A DNA stretch of 64,000 bases from UBA5336 sp964415675 (GCA_964415675.1 CAYQBG010000018.1:1-64000); one strand, 5' to 3'; shown: positions 1-8,860, counted from the stretch's first letter. Numbers and translations are program-made. The notes: generated by a model not told the origin, from the sequence alone.

Positions 1-42
1 AACTACATCACCAACGCCGGCTATGCTTCCGCTGAAACCTGA
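1..42 (+). CDS. C-terminal tail of an upstream gene (partial)
   Basis: Frame 1 reads 13 codons and then TGA at 40-42. Almost every third position is C or T with C dominating, as in the genes around it, whereas the other two forward frames close shortly after. This is consistent with the end of a plus-strand gene entering from the left. The tail ends in Ala-Glu-Thr. Nothing about function can be said from 13 residues, and a chance open stretch cannot be excluded. Confidence 0.25.
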   Translation, partial: NYITNAGYASAET

Positions 43-108
43 AAGGCTCTAGCGGCAAGCTATGACTGGTATTCGCCTGCTGGGGGGCGTTGTTCCCCGT
101 TCCCGCAT

Positions 109-143
109 TCCCGGACAAAGCGAAGCGCAGATCCGGGATCTGC
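109..143. repeat. Palindromic intergenic repeat, REP-like candidate
   Basis: Two nested inverted repeats are visible. TCCCGGA at 109-115 pairs with TCCGGGA at 132-138. A 17-base palindrome, GCAGATCC-G-GGATCTGC, occupies 127-143. The element lies in the non-coding gap before the TIGR03032-type gene. GC-rich nested palindromes in intergenic space are typical of interspersed repeats in alphaproteobacteria, but no second copy was noticed in this window, so membership of a repeat family is inference. Confidence 0.4.
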
Positions 144-222
144 CACGATAAGGCCCTCCGCTTTCATCGCAATTTAACCCTGTTCTGGCAGGAGGAAGAG
201 TTCATTCCTTCCAGGACGGATG

Positions 223-1272
223 ATGTCAGACCGCGCCGCAAACAGTCTCCAGCTCACACCGAGCCGTCGCTTTGCCCAGTGGCTGGCGGGAAGTGGCGCA
301 AGCCTGGCCTTCTCGACCTATCAGGCGGGCAAGCTCTTTCTCATCGGCACCACGCCGGACGGGCAGTTATCGGTGTTCGAGCGGACCTTTGCCCGTGCGA
401 TGGGCCTGGCCAGGTCGGGAAATACGCTCTGGCTCGGCTCGCTCTACCAGCTCTGGCGTTTCGAGAATTTTCTTGAGCCCGGTCAGCTGCAGGACGAACA
501 TGACGCCGTCTTCGTCCCGCTTGAGGGGCGCACCACCGGCGATGTCGATATTCATGATATCGGCCTGGACGCGGCCGGCGAGCCGATTTTCGTGGTCACC
601 CGTTTCAACTGCCTCGCCCGGCTGGACCGGCGCCATTCCTTCTGCCCGGTCTGGATGCCGCCCTTTATCGACAGGCTGGCCGCCGAAGACCGGTGCCACC
701 TGAACGGGCTTGCCATGCGCGAAGGGCGCCCGGCCTTTGTCAGTGCAGTGGCGCAAAGCAATCTGGCCGAAGCCTGGCGCGATGCGCGCGATGGCGGCGG
801 CGTCCTGATCGATATCGAGAGCGGCGAGATCGCCTGTGGCGGCTTGTCCATGCCGCACTCCCCGCGCTGGCATGATGGTCGTCTCTGGCTCCTGAATGCG
901 GGAACCGGAGAATTCGGTCATGTCGATCTCTCCTCGGGACGGTTCGAGCCGCTTGCTTTCTGCCGTGGTTTCCTGCGCGGACTTGCGATGATTGGCGATC
1001 ATGCGGTGGTCGGCACGTCTCTGCCGCGAGACAATAATGTCTTTTCAGGACTGCCGCTCCAGGACCGTCTCGACAGGGAGAACGCCCGCCCGCTCTGCGG
1101 CCTCAGCGTGATCAACCTCAAAACGGGCGATATCGAACACCAGTTGCGTATCGATGGCGTGGTTCAGGAACTTTATGATGTCGCGGCTCTGGACGGGCTT
1201 CGCCGACCCATGGCAATTGGTTTGCAGACGGATGAAATCCATAACTGCCTGAAACTGCCGGTAAAAAGCTGA
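223..1272 (+). CDS. TIGR03032-type protein of unknown function
   Basis: A 349-residue soluble protein resembling the TIGR03032 (DUF4915) family. The recognisable family signature is the FSTYQAGKLFLIG stretch near residues 30-43, followed by repeated beta-rich segments and a SPRWHDGRLWLLNAGTGE block around residue 215. The repetitive beta pattern suggests a propeller-like fold. No signal peptide or membrane segment is seen. The start was placed at 223 because AGGA at 213-216 sits six bases before it; the ATG at 220 is in frame and also possible. A stronger AGGAGG lies further upstream at 190-195 but has no start at the right distance. The biochemical role is not known to me, and the gene stands alone between non-coding gaps. 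Confidence 0.75.
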   Translation: MSDRAANSLQLTPSRRFAQWLAGSGASLAFSTYQAGKLFLIGTTPDGQLSVFERTFARAMGLARSGNTLWLGSLYQLWRFENFLEPGQLQDEHDAVFVPLEGRTTGDVDIHDIGLDAAGEPIFVVTRFNCLARLDRRHSFCPVWMPPFIDRLAAEDRCHLNGLAMREGRPAFVSAVAQSNLAEAWRDARDGGGVLIDIESGEIACGGLSMPHSPRWHDGRLWLLNAGTGEFGHVDLSSGRFEPLAFCRGFLRGLAMIGDHAVVGTSLPRDNNVFSGLPLQDRLDRENARPLCGLSVINLKTGDIEHQLRIDGVVQELYDVAALDGLRRPMAIGLQTDEIHNCLKLPVKS

Positions 1273-1413
1273 CAGCGATGTCGTCGGCGCGTTTGTTGAC
1301 CCGATTGCGGCAACGACACACCTTGCAAAGAATTCACGGACCGGGCTGTTTCGCTCCCGTGACAAGTGATCCTCCAGCCTTTAACAGTTCCGTGACTGGG
1401 GAAAGCTGGACTG

Positions 1414-1953
1414 ATGACTCAACCTGCCGAAGACATACCGACCTTTAACGAGGGCGAGCCTGAAACGGTTCGGGTGATCGGTCGTGTGAAATGGTTCGAT
1501 CCGGCCAAGGGCTATGGATTTGTGATCAGCGAGTCAGCGACCGGCGTGACCATATTTGAAGACATCATGATGCATGTCAGCTGTCTGAAACAATATGGCG
1601 AAAACCTTGCCGACGAGAATGCCCGGATTGTCTGTGACGTCGTCCGGCGAGAACGGGGCTGGCAGGTGATCAATATCATCGAGATGGATCGCCCGCATGC
1701 GGCCCTTGCCCGCGACAAGGGCGATGAGCTTGCGGTCGAGCGGGTCACGGTCAAATGGTTCAATCGCCAGCGGGGCTATGGGTTCGTAAACCGGATCGGC
1801 GACAAGGAAGACATCTTCATTCATGCAACGGTGCTTAGACCGGCCGGGATGGAGGCTGTTGAGCCTGGCCAGATACTGACGGCCTCCATTACGCGTGGTT
1901 CCAAGGGGGCTCATGTGGGCTTCGTCAAGCCTTTTGACGACGGTGAAGAATGA
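1414..1953 (+). CDS. Tandem cold-shock-domain protein
   Basis: A 179-residue protein with two cold-shock (OB-fold) nucleic-acid-binding domains. The first spans about residues 22-90, with WFDPAKGYGFV as its RNP1 region. The second spans about 108-175, with WFNRQRGYGFV and a DIFIHATVL RNP2 region. The first domain has a less canonical RNP2 (IFEDIMMHV). Two-domain Csp proteins of this size are typical of alphaproteobacteria, where they act as RNA chaperones in cold or stationary-phase physiology. The DUF192 gene follows after 44 bases, a common alphaproteobacterial pairing, so co-transcription is likely. A weak -35-like TTGACC lies near 1297, without a convincing -10. Confidence 0.93.
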   Translation: MTQPAEDIPTFNEGEPETVRVIGRVKWFDPAKGYGFVISESATGVTIFEDIMMHVSCLKQYGENLADENARIVCDVVRRERGWQVINIIEMDRPHAALARDKGDELAVERVTVKWFNRQRGYGFVNRIGDKEDIFIHATVLRPAGMEAVEPGQILTASITRGSKGAHVGFVKPFDDGEE

Positions 1954-1997
1954 TCGGTGCCATTGCGATAAACTCGGGTGGGCGCTAAAGCTTTTCC

Positions 1998-2471
1998 ATG
2001 ATCAGGTTTGTCGTTTCTGCCATCTGCACTCTCGTCTTCGCAATTGGTCTTGCGGGCGCAGAGATCCCACAGCCCATGCTGGAAACGAGTCCACTCAGTA
2101 TCGTAACGGATGAGACCCGGCATGACTTCGAGGTCGAACTGGCCGATGATCCGGAAGAGCGCCGGATTGGCATGATGGGCCGCGCGGCTCTCGCCAGCGA
2201 CGCCGGAATGCTTTTCGATATGGGGGAACCGGAAGTCGCAGGCTTCTGGATGAAGGACACGCTCATATCGCTGGATCTTCTTTTCGTAGATGAGGATGGA
2301 AAGATTCTGGCAATCGCCCAGGAGGCCGTGCCCGGCTCCCTTCGCCAGATCAGCGCAGGCGTTCCTGTCAGAGCGGTTCTGGAGTTGAATGGCGGACAGA
2401 CGGCTGAGCTGGGCATTGAGCCCGGTGATACGGTCAGCCACGAACTGTTCGGCAATGACAGCGACGAGTGA
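1998..2471 (+). CDS. DUF192 family exported protein
   Basis: A 157-residue protein with an N-terminal signal peptide (about residues 1-22, ending near Ala-Gly-Ala) and a DUF192 domain over the rest. The family hallmark GFWMKDTLISLDLLF is present around residues 80-94, preceded by ERRIGMMGR. DUF192 proteins are small beta-barrel-like proteins found in bacteria and archaea with no established enzymatic activity. The last 17 bases overlap the start of the next gene, implying coupled translation with the thioesterase. Confidence 0.88.
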   Translation: MIRFVVSAICTLVFAIGLAGAEIPQPMLETSPLSIVTDETRHDFEVELADDPEERRIGMMGRAALASDAGMLFDMGEPEVAGFWMKDTLISLDLLFVDEDGKILAIAQEAVPGSLRQISAGVPVRAVLELNGGQTAELGIEPGDTVSHELFGNDSDE

Positions 2472-2895
2472 CGCTGTCCCGGCTGGTGCGGTACCGACAG
2501 GCTTCGCTCTGTCGAAATCGCGCGGTCCGTTCACGACCCATAACGGGCCGGCTTATCGTGCCAGCAAGAAAGGCGATGTCCGATCGGGGCTTCTTGTGCT
2601 CGAAAGACATTGTAATTCCATGGGATTTCTGCATGGAGGCATGGCATCAGCCTTCGCGGACGGAGCACTTGCCTGGGCAGTCTGGAATGAAACGCGGCGG
2701 ATGTCGGTCACGCTGAAACTGACGCTGAGTTATCTGAACATTGTCAAAGCTGGTGAGTGGCTTGAAGCGCGCCCCGCGATTGATGCTGTCGATGATGAGC
2801 TTGTGCATGTTCATGCGGACCTGGTCACCCGCCATGGAAAGGCCGCCAGAGCCGATGCGGTCTTCCGCCTCCTGCGTCGGCGTCCCGGCGGCTGA
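2455..2895 (+). CDS. PaaI-type hotdog-fold thioesterase
   Basis: A 146-residue protein of the PaaI/YbgC-like hotdog superfamily, probably hydrolysing acyl- or aryl-CoA thioesters in the cytoplasm. The diagnostic helix GFLHGGMASAFADGA is at about residues 55-69. It is followed by the conserved strand pattern SVTLKLTLSYL and a C-terminal RADAVF strand. An open frame extends upstream inside the DUF192 gene, but the ATG at 2455 gives the normal family length and a short overlap with the preceding stop, so this start was chosen. The physiological substrate cannot be told from the sequence. Confidence 0.85.
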   Translation: MTATSDAVPAGAVPTGFALSKSRGPFTTHNGPAYRASKKGDVRSGLLVLERHCNSMGFLHGGMASAFADGALAWAVWNETRRMSVTLKLTLSYLNIVKAGEWLEARPAIDAVDDELVHVHADLVTRHGKAARADAVFRLLRRRPGG

Positions 2896-2978
2896 ATGGC
2901 GCGGTATTGAACTCAGGCGCAGCTTAATACGAACCGGGACTTGTGCGAATGGCCCGGAGCGGACTATGTGACTAACAG

Positions 2979-3055
<77 letters not shown>

Positions 3056-3089
3056 TTCCCGGTCTTCAGGGTCGCCAGGAGGTGCAGTG

Positions 3090-3395
3090 ATGGACGCGAA
3101 AATCTACAAGCCCGGCAAGACGGCCATGCAATCAGGCCGGGCAAGGACCCAGCAATGGGTGCTGGAATTTCTCGACGGGGGCAAACGTAGCGCCGATCCG
3201 CTTATGGGCTGGACCAGTATCGACGATACAGCGTCGCAGGTGCAGCTGTCCTTCGAAACGCGTGAGCAGGCGATTGCCTATGCCAGACGTCACAATCTGA
3301 CCTTCCGGGTAGACGAACCGCGCGAGCCGCGCCGGCTTGTCAAATCCTACGCCGAGAACTTTGCTGCCGACCGCAAACGCCCCTGGACACACTGA
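3090..3395 (+). CDS. NDUFS4-like complex I accessory subunit
   Basis: A 101-residue protein of the ETC complex I conserved-region family (NDUFS4/18-kDa subunit type), an accessory subunit of NADH:ubiquinone oxidoreductase found in alphaproteobacteria and mitochondria. Recognisable landmarks are WVLEFL, the DPLMGWTSIDDT segment, VQLSFETREQAIAYA and a C-terminal KSYAENFA...RPWTH, which is the usual family ending. The start at 3090 is preceded by AGGAGGTG at 3078-3085; a longer open frame runs back into the tRNA and is artificial. The gene is flanked closely by two tRNA genes on the same strand. It is separate from any nuo operon in this window. Confidence 0.93.
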   Translation: MDAKIYKPGKTAMQSGRARTQQWVLEFLDGGKRSADPLMGWTSIDDTASQVQLSFETREQAIAYARRHNLTFRVDEPREPRRLVKSYAENFAADRKRPWTH

Positions 3396-3454
3396 ACCCT
3401 CGCCGCAGGGCATGGACACGGGGGCCGGCCACGGCTAATCGCTCTTGGCCTGAC

Positions 3455-3531
3455 GGCCCCTTAGCTCAACCGGATAGAGCACCGGACTTCTAATCCGACG
3501 GTTGCAGGTTCGAGTCCTGCAGGGGTCGCCA
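3455..3531 (+). tRNA. tRNA-Arg (anticodon TCT)
   Basis: A 77-nt cloverleaf with encoded CCA. The acceptor GGCCCCT pairs with AGGGGTC, including one G-T pair. The anticodon loop CTTCTAA gives anticodon TCT, and the T arm contains GGTTCGAGTCC. The outermost anticodon-stem pair is a C/A mismatch; the rest is regular. It lies 59 bases after the NDUFS4-like gene and converges with the alpha/beta hydrolase. Confidence 0.96.
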
Positions 3532-3552
3532 CGTCATGTTTGTCCTGCGCGA

Positions 3553-4536
3553 TCAGGTGCCGGTCCAGCGCTCCGCGGATGTCAGTGTGCGCTGAACGGG
3601 GCCTTCCTCTTCCGCTGAGAAGCCTTCAACCAGCCGTGAGATATAGGATGACAACAGGTCGCGTACCTCATATGGCGCCTCCATGGGCAGGAAATGGCTC
3701 GAGCCGCGTTTGAGGTTGAGCACCATTCCCGGGACCTTGCGCTGCATCTTCCGGGCGACAAGATCGCTGATAACGGAGCCATATTCCGCCCGCACAATCG
3801 TTACCGGGATTTTTCTCTTCCGGACCTTACCGAGCGCACCCCACGGTGTGTTGCGCTGGGCGGAAAAGGTCGCCGCTTCCCATTTCGGATCGCACAACAA
3901 TTCCCATGTCTGATCGTCACTGTCCGGCGGGTTGTCATCGATACGTTCGAGACCGTCGAGCAGATAATCGTCGAGGAAGGGTTCGCGCCAGCTCTTGAAC
4001 GCGCCGCGCCCATGATAGTTGTCGCGCGCCTGAGTCGGAGACGAGAATTCCCGGCGGCGCCGCCGGGCCTGGCGCGCCATGTGCGAGCCGCCGCGCATGA
4101 ACCAGTTCACCGGCGGAAACACATGTGACCAGAAATAGAAGCGCGGATTGAGGACGACCGGATCAATGAGGACGAGCCCCTTGACCAGGTCAGGCCGTTT
4201 GCCCGCAATCATGAGCGCCACGCAGCCACCCATGGAATGGCCGCCCAGCACGGCCCCGGCCGGAGCATACTGGTCCATCCAGGCAATCACATCATCGCGA
4301 TACCGGCTCCAGGATTTCAGTTTGTCCGGATTGGCCTCCAGGGTGGAGCGCCCATGTCCGCGCATGTCGAGCGCGGCCACTCTTGCGCGAAATCCCAGCG
4401 GAGCGAGGATCGATTGGTAAGTCATGGCATTGAAACCGGTCGCATGCATCCAGATCGCGCCGAAGGGTTTTACCGGATCACCGAATTCGACGCCGGCCAA
4501 TTCACCATTCTCAAGGGCGTGACGAAATCTTCGCAT
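3553..4536 (-). CDS. Alpha/beta-fold hydrolase
   Basis: A 327-residue cytoplasmic alpha/beta hydrolase. The oxyanion-hole strand reads MHATGFN (30-36), and the strand after it ends in DMRGHGRS. The nucleophile elbow GHSMGG places Ser101. A late histidine in SSHFLPMEAP (about residue 293) is the likely catalytic base. The region around 150-200 is an arginine-rich cap. Substrate is unknown; esterase, lipase-like or haloperoxidase-like activities all fit the fold. Its start codon overlaps the stop of the DUF4197 gene by one base (TGATG), so the two are translationally coupled. Confidence 0.85.
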   Translation of the reverse strand: MRRFRHALENGELAGVEFGDPVKPFGAIWMHATGFNAMTYQSILAPLGFRARVAALDMRGHGRSTLEANPDKLKSWSRYRDDVIAWMDQYAPAGAVLGGHSMGGCVALMIAGKRPDLVKGLVLIDPVVLNPRFYFWSHVFPPVNWFMRGGSHMARQARRRRREFSSPTQARDNYHGRGAFKSWREPFLDDYLLDGLERIDDNPPDSDDQTWELLCDPKWEAATFSAQRNTPWGALGKVRKRKIPVTIVRAEYGSVISDLVARKMQRKVPGMVLNLKRGSSHFLPMEAPYEVRDLLSSYISRLVEGFSAEEEGPVQRTLTSAERWTGT

Positions 4537-5297
4537 CAGTTCTGCGCCCCGAAAACTTTCCGGAGCAGGTCGGTGGTCCGCGCCACGGGATTTTCGCGGA
4601 TCCGCTCTTCTTCGCGCGCAACATAGAGGAACAACCCGTCCAGGCCGTAATTGACCGCGCGGGTTGTCAGGTCATTGCTCAGATCGCTGGTTAAGCCGCC
4701 CAGACCATTGTTGCGCGCGATCGTATCGAGTGTTGTAAATGCGCCGGACGTTTCGAGCGCCTGGCGCATATGGGGAGCGAGCGCATTTCGCAGGCTGGCT
4801 TCGGTTTTCCCGCGCAGGAAATCGGTCGCGGCCGTCTCGCCGCCATTGAGGATGCCCACGGCGTCTTCCAGCGTGATCGAACTGACTGCGTCGATGACCA
4901 GCGCCTTTGCTTGCGGAACCGCCGCTTCGGCCCCGCGGTTCAGTTTGAGCTGCAAATCGTCAAGGGGTTGGGACAGCCCCAGGCGCGAAAGGGTCGACTG
5001 CAATTCGCCCAGTTGCCCAGGCAGGGGGATGCGAATCTCGGGATCGCCGAAATAGCCATCGGTTCGGCCAAGCTGGCCGGCCACCCGCTGCGTGCCGACC
5101 GTGAGGGCTTCGCGCAGGCCGGCCTCGATCTCGAAACTGCTGAGTGCTCCGGATGTTTCCGAACTCCCGGCCGGCCCGAAGACCTCGCCGAGAACTGTTC
5201 CAAGCTCGCCACTCGTTCCGGTGGTCTGACAACCGGAAACAAGGAGGGCGCTGGCAGCGGCCATCCCGGTGAGCGTGGTTCGAAACGTGATTGGCAT
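4536..5297 (-). CDS. DUF4197 family lipoprotein
   Basis: A 253-residue DUF4197 protein with an N-terminal lipoprotein signal: a hydrophobic stretch ending LVSGC puts the lipidated cysteine at residue 23. The rest is a helix-rich domain with the family-typical sequence TRAVNYGLDGLFLYVA near the C-terminus. The start at 5297 gives a compact lipoprotein signal with GGGAAG just upstream; longer frames to 5321 or 5396 add a non-signal-like extension. Function of the family is not established. It is cotranscribed with the alpha/beta hydrolase and divergent from the crotonase gene. Confidence 0.8.
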   Translation of the reverse strand: MPITFRTTLTGMAAASALLVSGCQTTGTSGELGTVLGEVFGPAGSSETSGALSSFEIEAGLREALTVGTQRVAGQLGRTDGYFGDPEIRIPLPGQLGELQSTLSRLGLSQPLDDLQLKLNRGAEAAVPQAKALVIDAVSSITLEDAVGILNGGETAATDFLRGKTEASLRNALAPHMRQALETSGAFTTLDTIARNNGLGGLTSDLSNDLTTRAVNYGLDGLFLYVAREEERIRENPVARTTDLLRKVFGAQN

Positions 5298-5455
5298 GAA
5301 CAACTTCCCGACTGTCTGCATGAGCAGATCAAACCTTATTTGGGGCGACGCGCATAGGCCCCAAACACCGCGACGCGGTGCCTTTCGCTGCGGCATGCTG
5401 GCCGGGTCGCATCGGGTCGGCTAGTTTGGGTGCAGCACAAAAGGGAGGACCGAAG

Positions 5456-6304
5456 ATGCTCAAGAAGACCTATGAATGCTTCAATGTCGAGATCGAGGAC
5501 AAGATCGCGCATATCATGTTAAGTCGTCCAGACGCGATGAACACGATGACAAAGGCGTTCTGGAATGAGCTGCCGGAGATTGTGCGCACAATCGACATGC
5601 AAGCCCTGGCGCGGGTGATGGTGATTTCATCAACTGGAAAACACTTCTCCGCCGGGATGGACCTGGCCAATTTTTCAAATGGCTCGGTTACCGGCGCAAG
5701 CCATGACCGGCATGTGCTTGGTGAGAAGTTCCGCTCCGACATCCGCCAGATCCAGTCCTCGTTCAATGCGCTGGAGGAGGCGCGGATGCCGGTACTGTTC
5801 GCCTGCCAGGGCGGGGTTATCGGCGGCGCGATCGACATGATTTCCGCCGGCGATATCCGCTGGTGCACGAAGGACGCCTTTTTCTGCATTCAGGAAACGA
5901 ATATCGCCATGACGGCCGATGTCGGCACTTATCCCCGCCTGCAGCGCTATATTCCCGAAGGCTGGGTCAAGCAGATGTCCTATACCGGCGAACGTTTGCC
6001 TGCCGCCAGGGCAAAGGAAATCGGCCTTGTCAATGACGTGTTCGACAGCCACGAGGAGATGATGGATGTGGTGTTGGGAATCGCGCGCGAGATCGCGTCG
6101 AAAAACCCCCTGGCGGTGACGGGCTGTAAGGTGCTGATCAATTACGGACGCGACCATTCGACCGCCGACACGCTGGATTATATCGGCGTATGGAATGCGT
6201 CCATGCTGGCGCCGTCACACATGCAGGAAGCCTTCAAGGCGCGCGTAGAAAAGCGTGATCCGGACTTCCCCGACCTCGCCAAACTGCGTGACAAGCCAAT
6301 GTGA
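5456..6304 (+). CDS. Crotonase, dienoyl-CoA isomerase (ECH1)-like
   Basis: A 282-residue enoyl-CoA hydratase/isomerase superfamily protein. The CoA-binding loop is FSAGMDLANFS. A glycine-rich segment GGAIDMISAGDIRWC is followed by QETNIAMTADVGT. The acidic triad pattern (Asp in GGAID, Glu in QET, Asp in TADVGT) matches eukaryotic ECH1-type delta3,5-delta2,4-dienoyl-CoA isomerases better than ordinary enoyl-CoA hydratases, so a role in oxidation of unsaturated fatty acids is likely. The start at 5456 follows AAGGGAGGA. Two acyl-CoA dehydrogenases follow on the same strand, supporting a beta-oxidation module. Confidence 0.88.
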   Translation: MLKKTYECFNVEIEDKIAHIMLSRPDAMNTMTKAFWNELPEIVRTIDMQALARVMVISSTGKHFSAGMDLANFSNGSVTGASHDRHVLGEKFRSDIRQIQSSFNALEEARMPVLFACQGGVIGGAIDMISAGDIRWCTKDAFFCIQETNIAMTADVGTYPRLQRYIPEGWVKQMSYTGERLPAARAKEIGLVNDVFDSHEEMMDVVLGIAREIASKNPLAVTGCKVLINYGRDHSTADTLDYIGVWNASMLAPSHMQEAFKARVEKRDPDFPDLAKLRDKPM

Positions 6305-6406
6305 TCGGCTGACCTTGCGTCAGACTTGATTGCGGGCCGGGGCTAGCGTTTCCTCCTGCCAGATTGCCGGCCAAGCATCGGCGGAATCATGGGGAGGAAA
6401 CGCGGC

Positions 6407-7609
6407 ATGGACCTGCGCCTGAGTGAAGATCATGAAGCCTTTCGCGAGGAGGTGAAGACCTTCCTTGCCCAGCACGGCGACAAGGCGCCGGAGCCTGGCG
6501 ATCATGGGATGAAACATCCGCGTCGCCTGGCCTGGCAGAAGACGCTGATCGAAAACGGTTATGCGGCGCGCACGATCCCGCGCGAATATGGCGGCTATGG
6601 CGCCGAGCCCGATATTCTCAAATCGCGGATCATCGCCGAAGAGTTCGCAAAGGCCGGGGTCTCGACGGGCCTGTCAGGTCAGGGCATTGCGATGCTGGTG
6701 CCAACCCTGCTGGAACTGGGAACCGAGGCGCAGAAAAAGGCCTATATCCCGCCGACGCTCGCCGGTGAGATGATCTGGTGCCAGGGCTATTCCGAACCGG
6801 GCGCCGGCTCGGACCTGGCAAGCCTGAAGACATCTGCGGTCGTCGAGGATGGGCATTTCGTCATCAATGGATCGAAAATCTGGACCAGCACGGCCCGGCA
6901 GGCGGACATGATCTTCTGCCTCGTGCGGACCGAACCCGATGCGCCCAAGCATAAGGGGATTTCGTATCTGCTGTTCTCGATGGAGACGCCGGGCATTGAG
7001 GTCCGCCCGCTGGTCGACATGACCGAGACGGCCAATTTCAACGAAGTCTTTTTCACGGATGTGCGTGTTCCCGTGGACCAGATCGTCGGCAAGCGCGGTG
7101 AAGGCTGGATGGTGGCCAATGCCACGCTCACTCATGAACGCGGCATGCTCGGCGACCCCAATGCAGCCTATGCGCGCCTCATGTCGATTGTTGACATCAT
7201 GCACGAGGAAAGCATGGGCGGTGAGCGGATCATCGACAATCCCGTGATGCGTGATCGCCTGGTGGCGTTGCAGGCGCGTGTGACGGCGATGCAGGCCAAT
7301 GGATTGCGCAACACCACGGCACGCCTGAAGGGGGAGAGCCCCGGCCTGTCCGGCCTCATCGTCAAACTGATGGGCTGTGACCTCAATCATGATCTTGCCG
7401 GCCTCGCTATTGATGCCATGGGCGAACTTGGAACGCTTTATGGCGAGGGTGAATACCTGCGCGATGGCGGCAGCTGGCAGTCGCGATACATGTATGATCT
7501 GGGCCTGATCATCGGCGGCGGGACGGCACAGATCCAGAAGAATATCATCGCGGAACGCGGGCTGGGCATGCCGCGCGAGCCGAAGCCGGCCCAGCCTGGC
7601 AGGGCCTGA
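6407..7609 (+). CDS. Acyl-CoA dehydrogenase (large, catalytic-type subunit)
   Basis: A 400-residue acyl-CoA dehydrogenase that oxidises acyl-CoA to enoyl-CoA with FAD. The middle beta domain contains the FAD/substrate signature GYSEPGAGSDLASLKT and KIWTSTA. The C-terminal helical domain ends with GGGTAQIQKNIIAERGLGMP, the typical flavin-contacting tail. GGAGGAAA lies before 6407, which decides the start over the in-frame ATG at 6389. The next gene, a second and shorter dehydrogenase, begins 12 bases after the stop, and the two may form one heteromeric enzyme. Confidence 0.92.
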   Translation: MDLRLSEDHEAFREEVKTFLAQHGDKAPEPGDHGMKHPRRLAWQKTLIENGYAARTIPREYGGYGAEPDILKSRIIAEEFAKAGVSTGLSGQGIAMLVPTLLELGTEAQKKAYIPPTLAGEMIWCQGYSEPGAGSDLASLKTSAVVEDGHFVINGSKIWTSTARQADMIFCLVRTEPDAPKHKGISYLLFSMETPGIEVRPLVDMTETANFNEVFFTDVRVPVDQIVGKRGEGWMVANATLTHERGMLGDPNAAYARLMSIVDIMHEESMGGERIIDNPVMRDRLVALQARVTAMQANGLRNTTARLKGESPGLSGLIVKLMGCDLNHDLAGLAIDAMGELGTLYGEGEYLRDGGSWQSRYMYDLGLIIGGGTAQIQKNIIAERGLGMPREPKPAQPGRA

Positions 7610-7621
7610 GGGAGCACGATC

Positions 7622-8725
7622 ATGGAATTCGCACTGTCTCAGGACCAGCGCATGCTGGCAGAGTCCCTTTCCGGCACGCTCGCAAGTATCTGTCCGCTGG
7701 ATGAAGTTCGCAAAGTCGCAGCAGGCGACGCGCATGCCCGCCAGGCCATCAGCCGGGGCGTAACGGATCTGGGCATTCACCAGATACTCGTGCCAGAAGC
7801 CCAAGGCGGGCTCGGGCTCGGCCTTCTCGATGCGGTTGTCGTGCAGGACGCACTGGGGGCGTCGGTGTCACCGGCGCCATTTCTCGGCAATGCGATGGCG
7901 GTTGTGGCGCTCAAGTCGGGCGCAAGCGATGCTCAGCAGGACGAGTGGCTGCCCAGGCTTGCCTCCGGCGAGGTGTGTTTCGGTATCGCGGCAAGCGAGC
8001 ACACCGGCGCGCGCGCTGGCGCAGGCCTGACAGCCGGGGCAGGGGGGCTTTCCGGTCGCTCCCTGTTCGCAATTGACGCTGATACAGCGAGCCATATTCT
8101 CGCGATTGATAATGAGGGGCGGCTGCATATCGTTCCGATGGAGGTCGCGGGTGTGCAGGCGAATCCGATGCGGTCCATCGACCGGACCCGCGTCTTTTCG
8201 GAAATCGTGTTTGACGGTGTCGCCAGCGAGGCACTCTCAGGCGAAAATGAAGACGGATATGCGGCCAATGCGATGATAGCGGCCGGGCGGGTGCTTGTGG
8301 CCGCCGATACGCTCGGCGCGGCCCAGGCGATGCTTGAAAAAGCTGTCGCCTATGCCGGCGAACGCAAGCAGTTCAACCGTGTCATCGCCAGCTTTCAGGC
8401 CGTCAAACATATGTGCGCGGAGATGGCCGCAGAGATCGAGCCCTCGCGAGGACTGGTCTGGATGGCCGCGCACGCCGCAGATGAAAGGCAAGATGATCGC
8501 GATCTGCTCGCTTGCCTTGCAAAGTCACACCTTGCCGAGATCGGGACATTCGTCGCACGAAAGGCCACCGAAGTGCATGGCGGCATGGGATTCACCGACC
8601 TGATGGGGCTGCATTACTGGTTCAAGCGCATCGGCGTGAACCGGCAGCTTCTGGGTGGCCCCGAAGTCGTCCGGGCCAGGGCAGCAAAGCTTCAAGGGTG
8701 GGGCTGCGAGCACCAGTCCGGTTAA
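7622..8725 (+). CDS. Acyl-CoA dehydrogenase (smaller paired subunit)
   Basis: A 367-residue acyl-CoA dehydrogenase-family protein. The N-terminal helical domain (FALSQDQRMLAESL) and the C-terminal helical domain (AGERKQFNRVIASFQAVKH, EVHGGMGFT) are clear. The middle FAD/substrate region is degenerate: the EPGAGSD-type signature is replaced by ASEHTGARAGAG. The usual IQ-type flavin tail is also missing. Shorter, divergent partners directly following a canonical dehydrogenase are known from alpha2beta2 acyl-CoA dehydrogenases acting on steroid or branched side chains, and that arrangement is the best explanation here. The specific substrate is not evident. Confidence 0.87.
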   Translation: MEFALSQDQRMLAESLSGTLASICPLDEVRKVAAGDAHARQAISRGVTDLGIHQILVPEAQGGLGLGLLDAVVVQDALGASVSPAPFLGNAMAVVALKSGASDAQQDEWLPRLASGEVCFGIAASEHTGARAGAGLTAGAGGLSGRSLFAIDADTASHILAIDNEGRLHIVPMEVAGVQANPMRSIDRTRVFSEIVFDGVASEALSGENEDGYAANAMIAAGRVLVAADTLGAAQAMLEKAVAYAGERKQFNRVIASFQAVKHMCAEMAAEIEPSRGLVWMAAHAADERQDDRDLLACLAKSHLAEIGTFVARKATEVHGGMGFTDLMGLHYWFKRIGVNRQLLGGPEVVRARAAKLQGWGCEHQSG

Positions 8726-8860
8726 TACCGACTTAGTCACTCCGCTCGATTTGGGGCGACGCCTTCATCTGTTTTCAAGGACTTCTGTCTATCCTTCAGA
8801 GTGTCCAAAAGGGCTCGAATAAGAAAACCAGGCTCGACCTGGGGGTAGATGGAGAAAAAA

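Noticed and set aside
6674..7804. Long antisense open frame (376 codons) opposite the acyl-CoA dehydrogenases
   Set aside because: It spans the junction of two well-supported genes on the other strand and has no recognisable domain.
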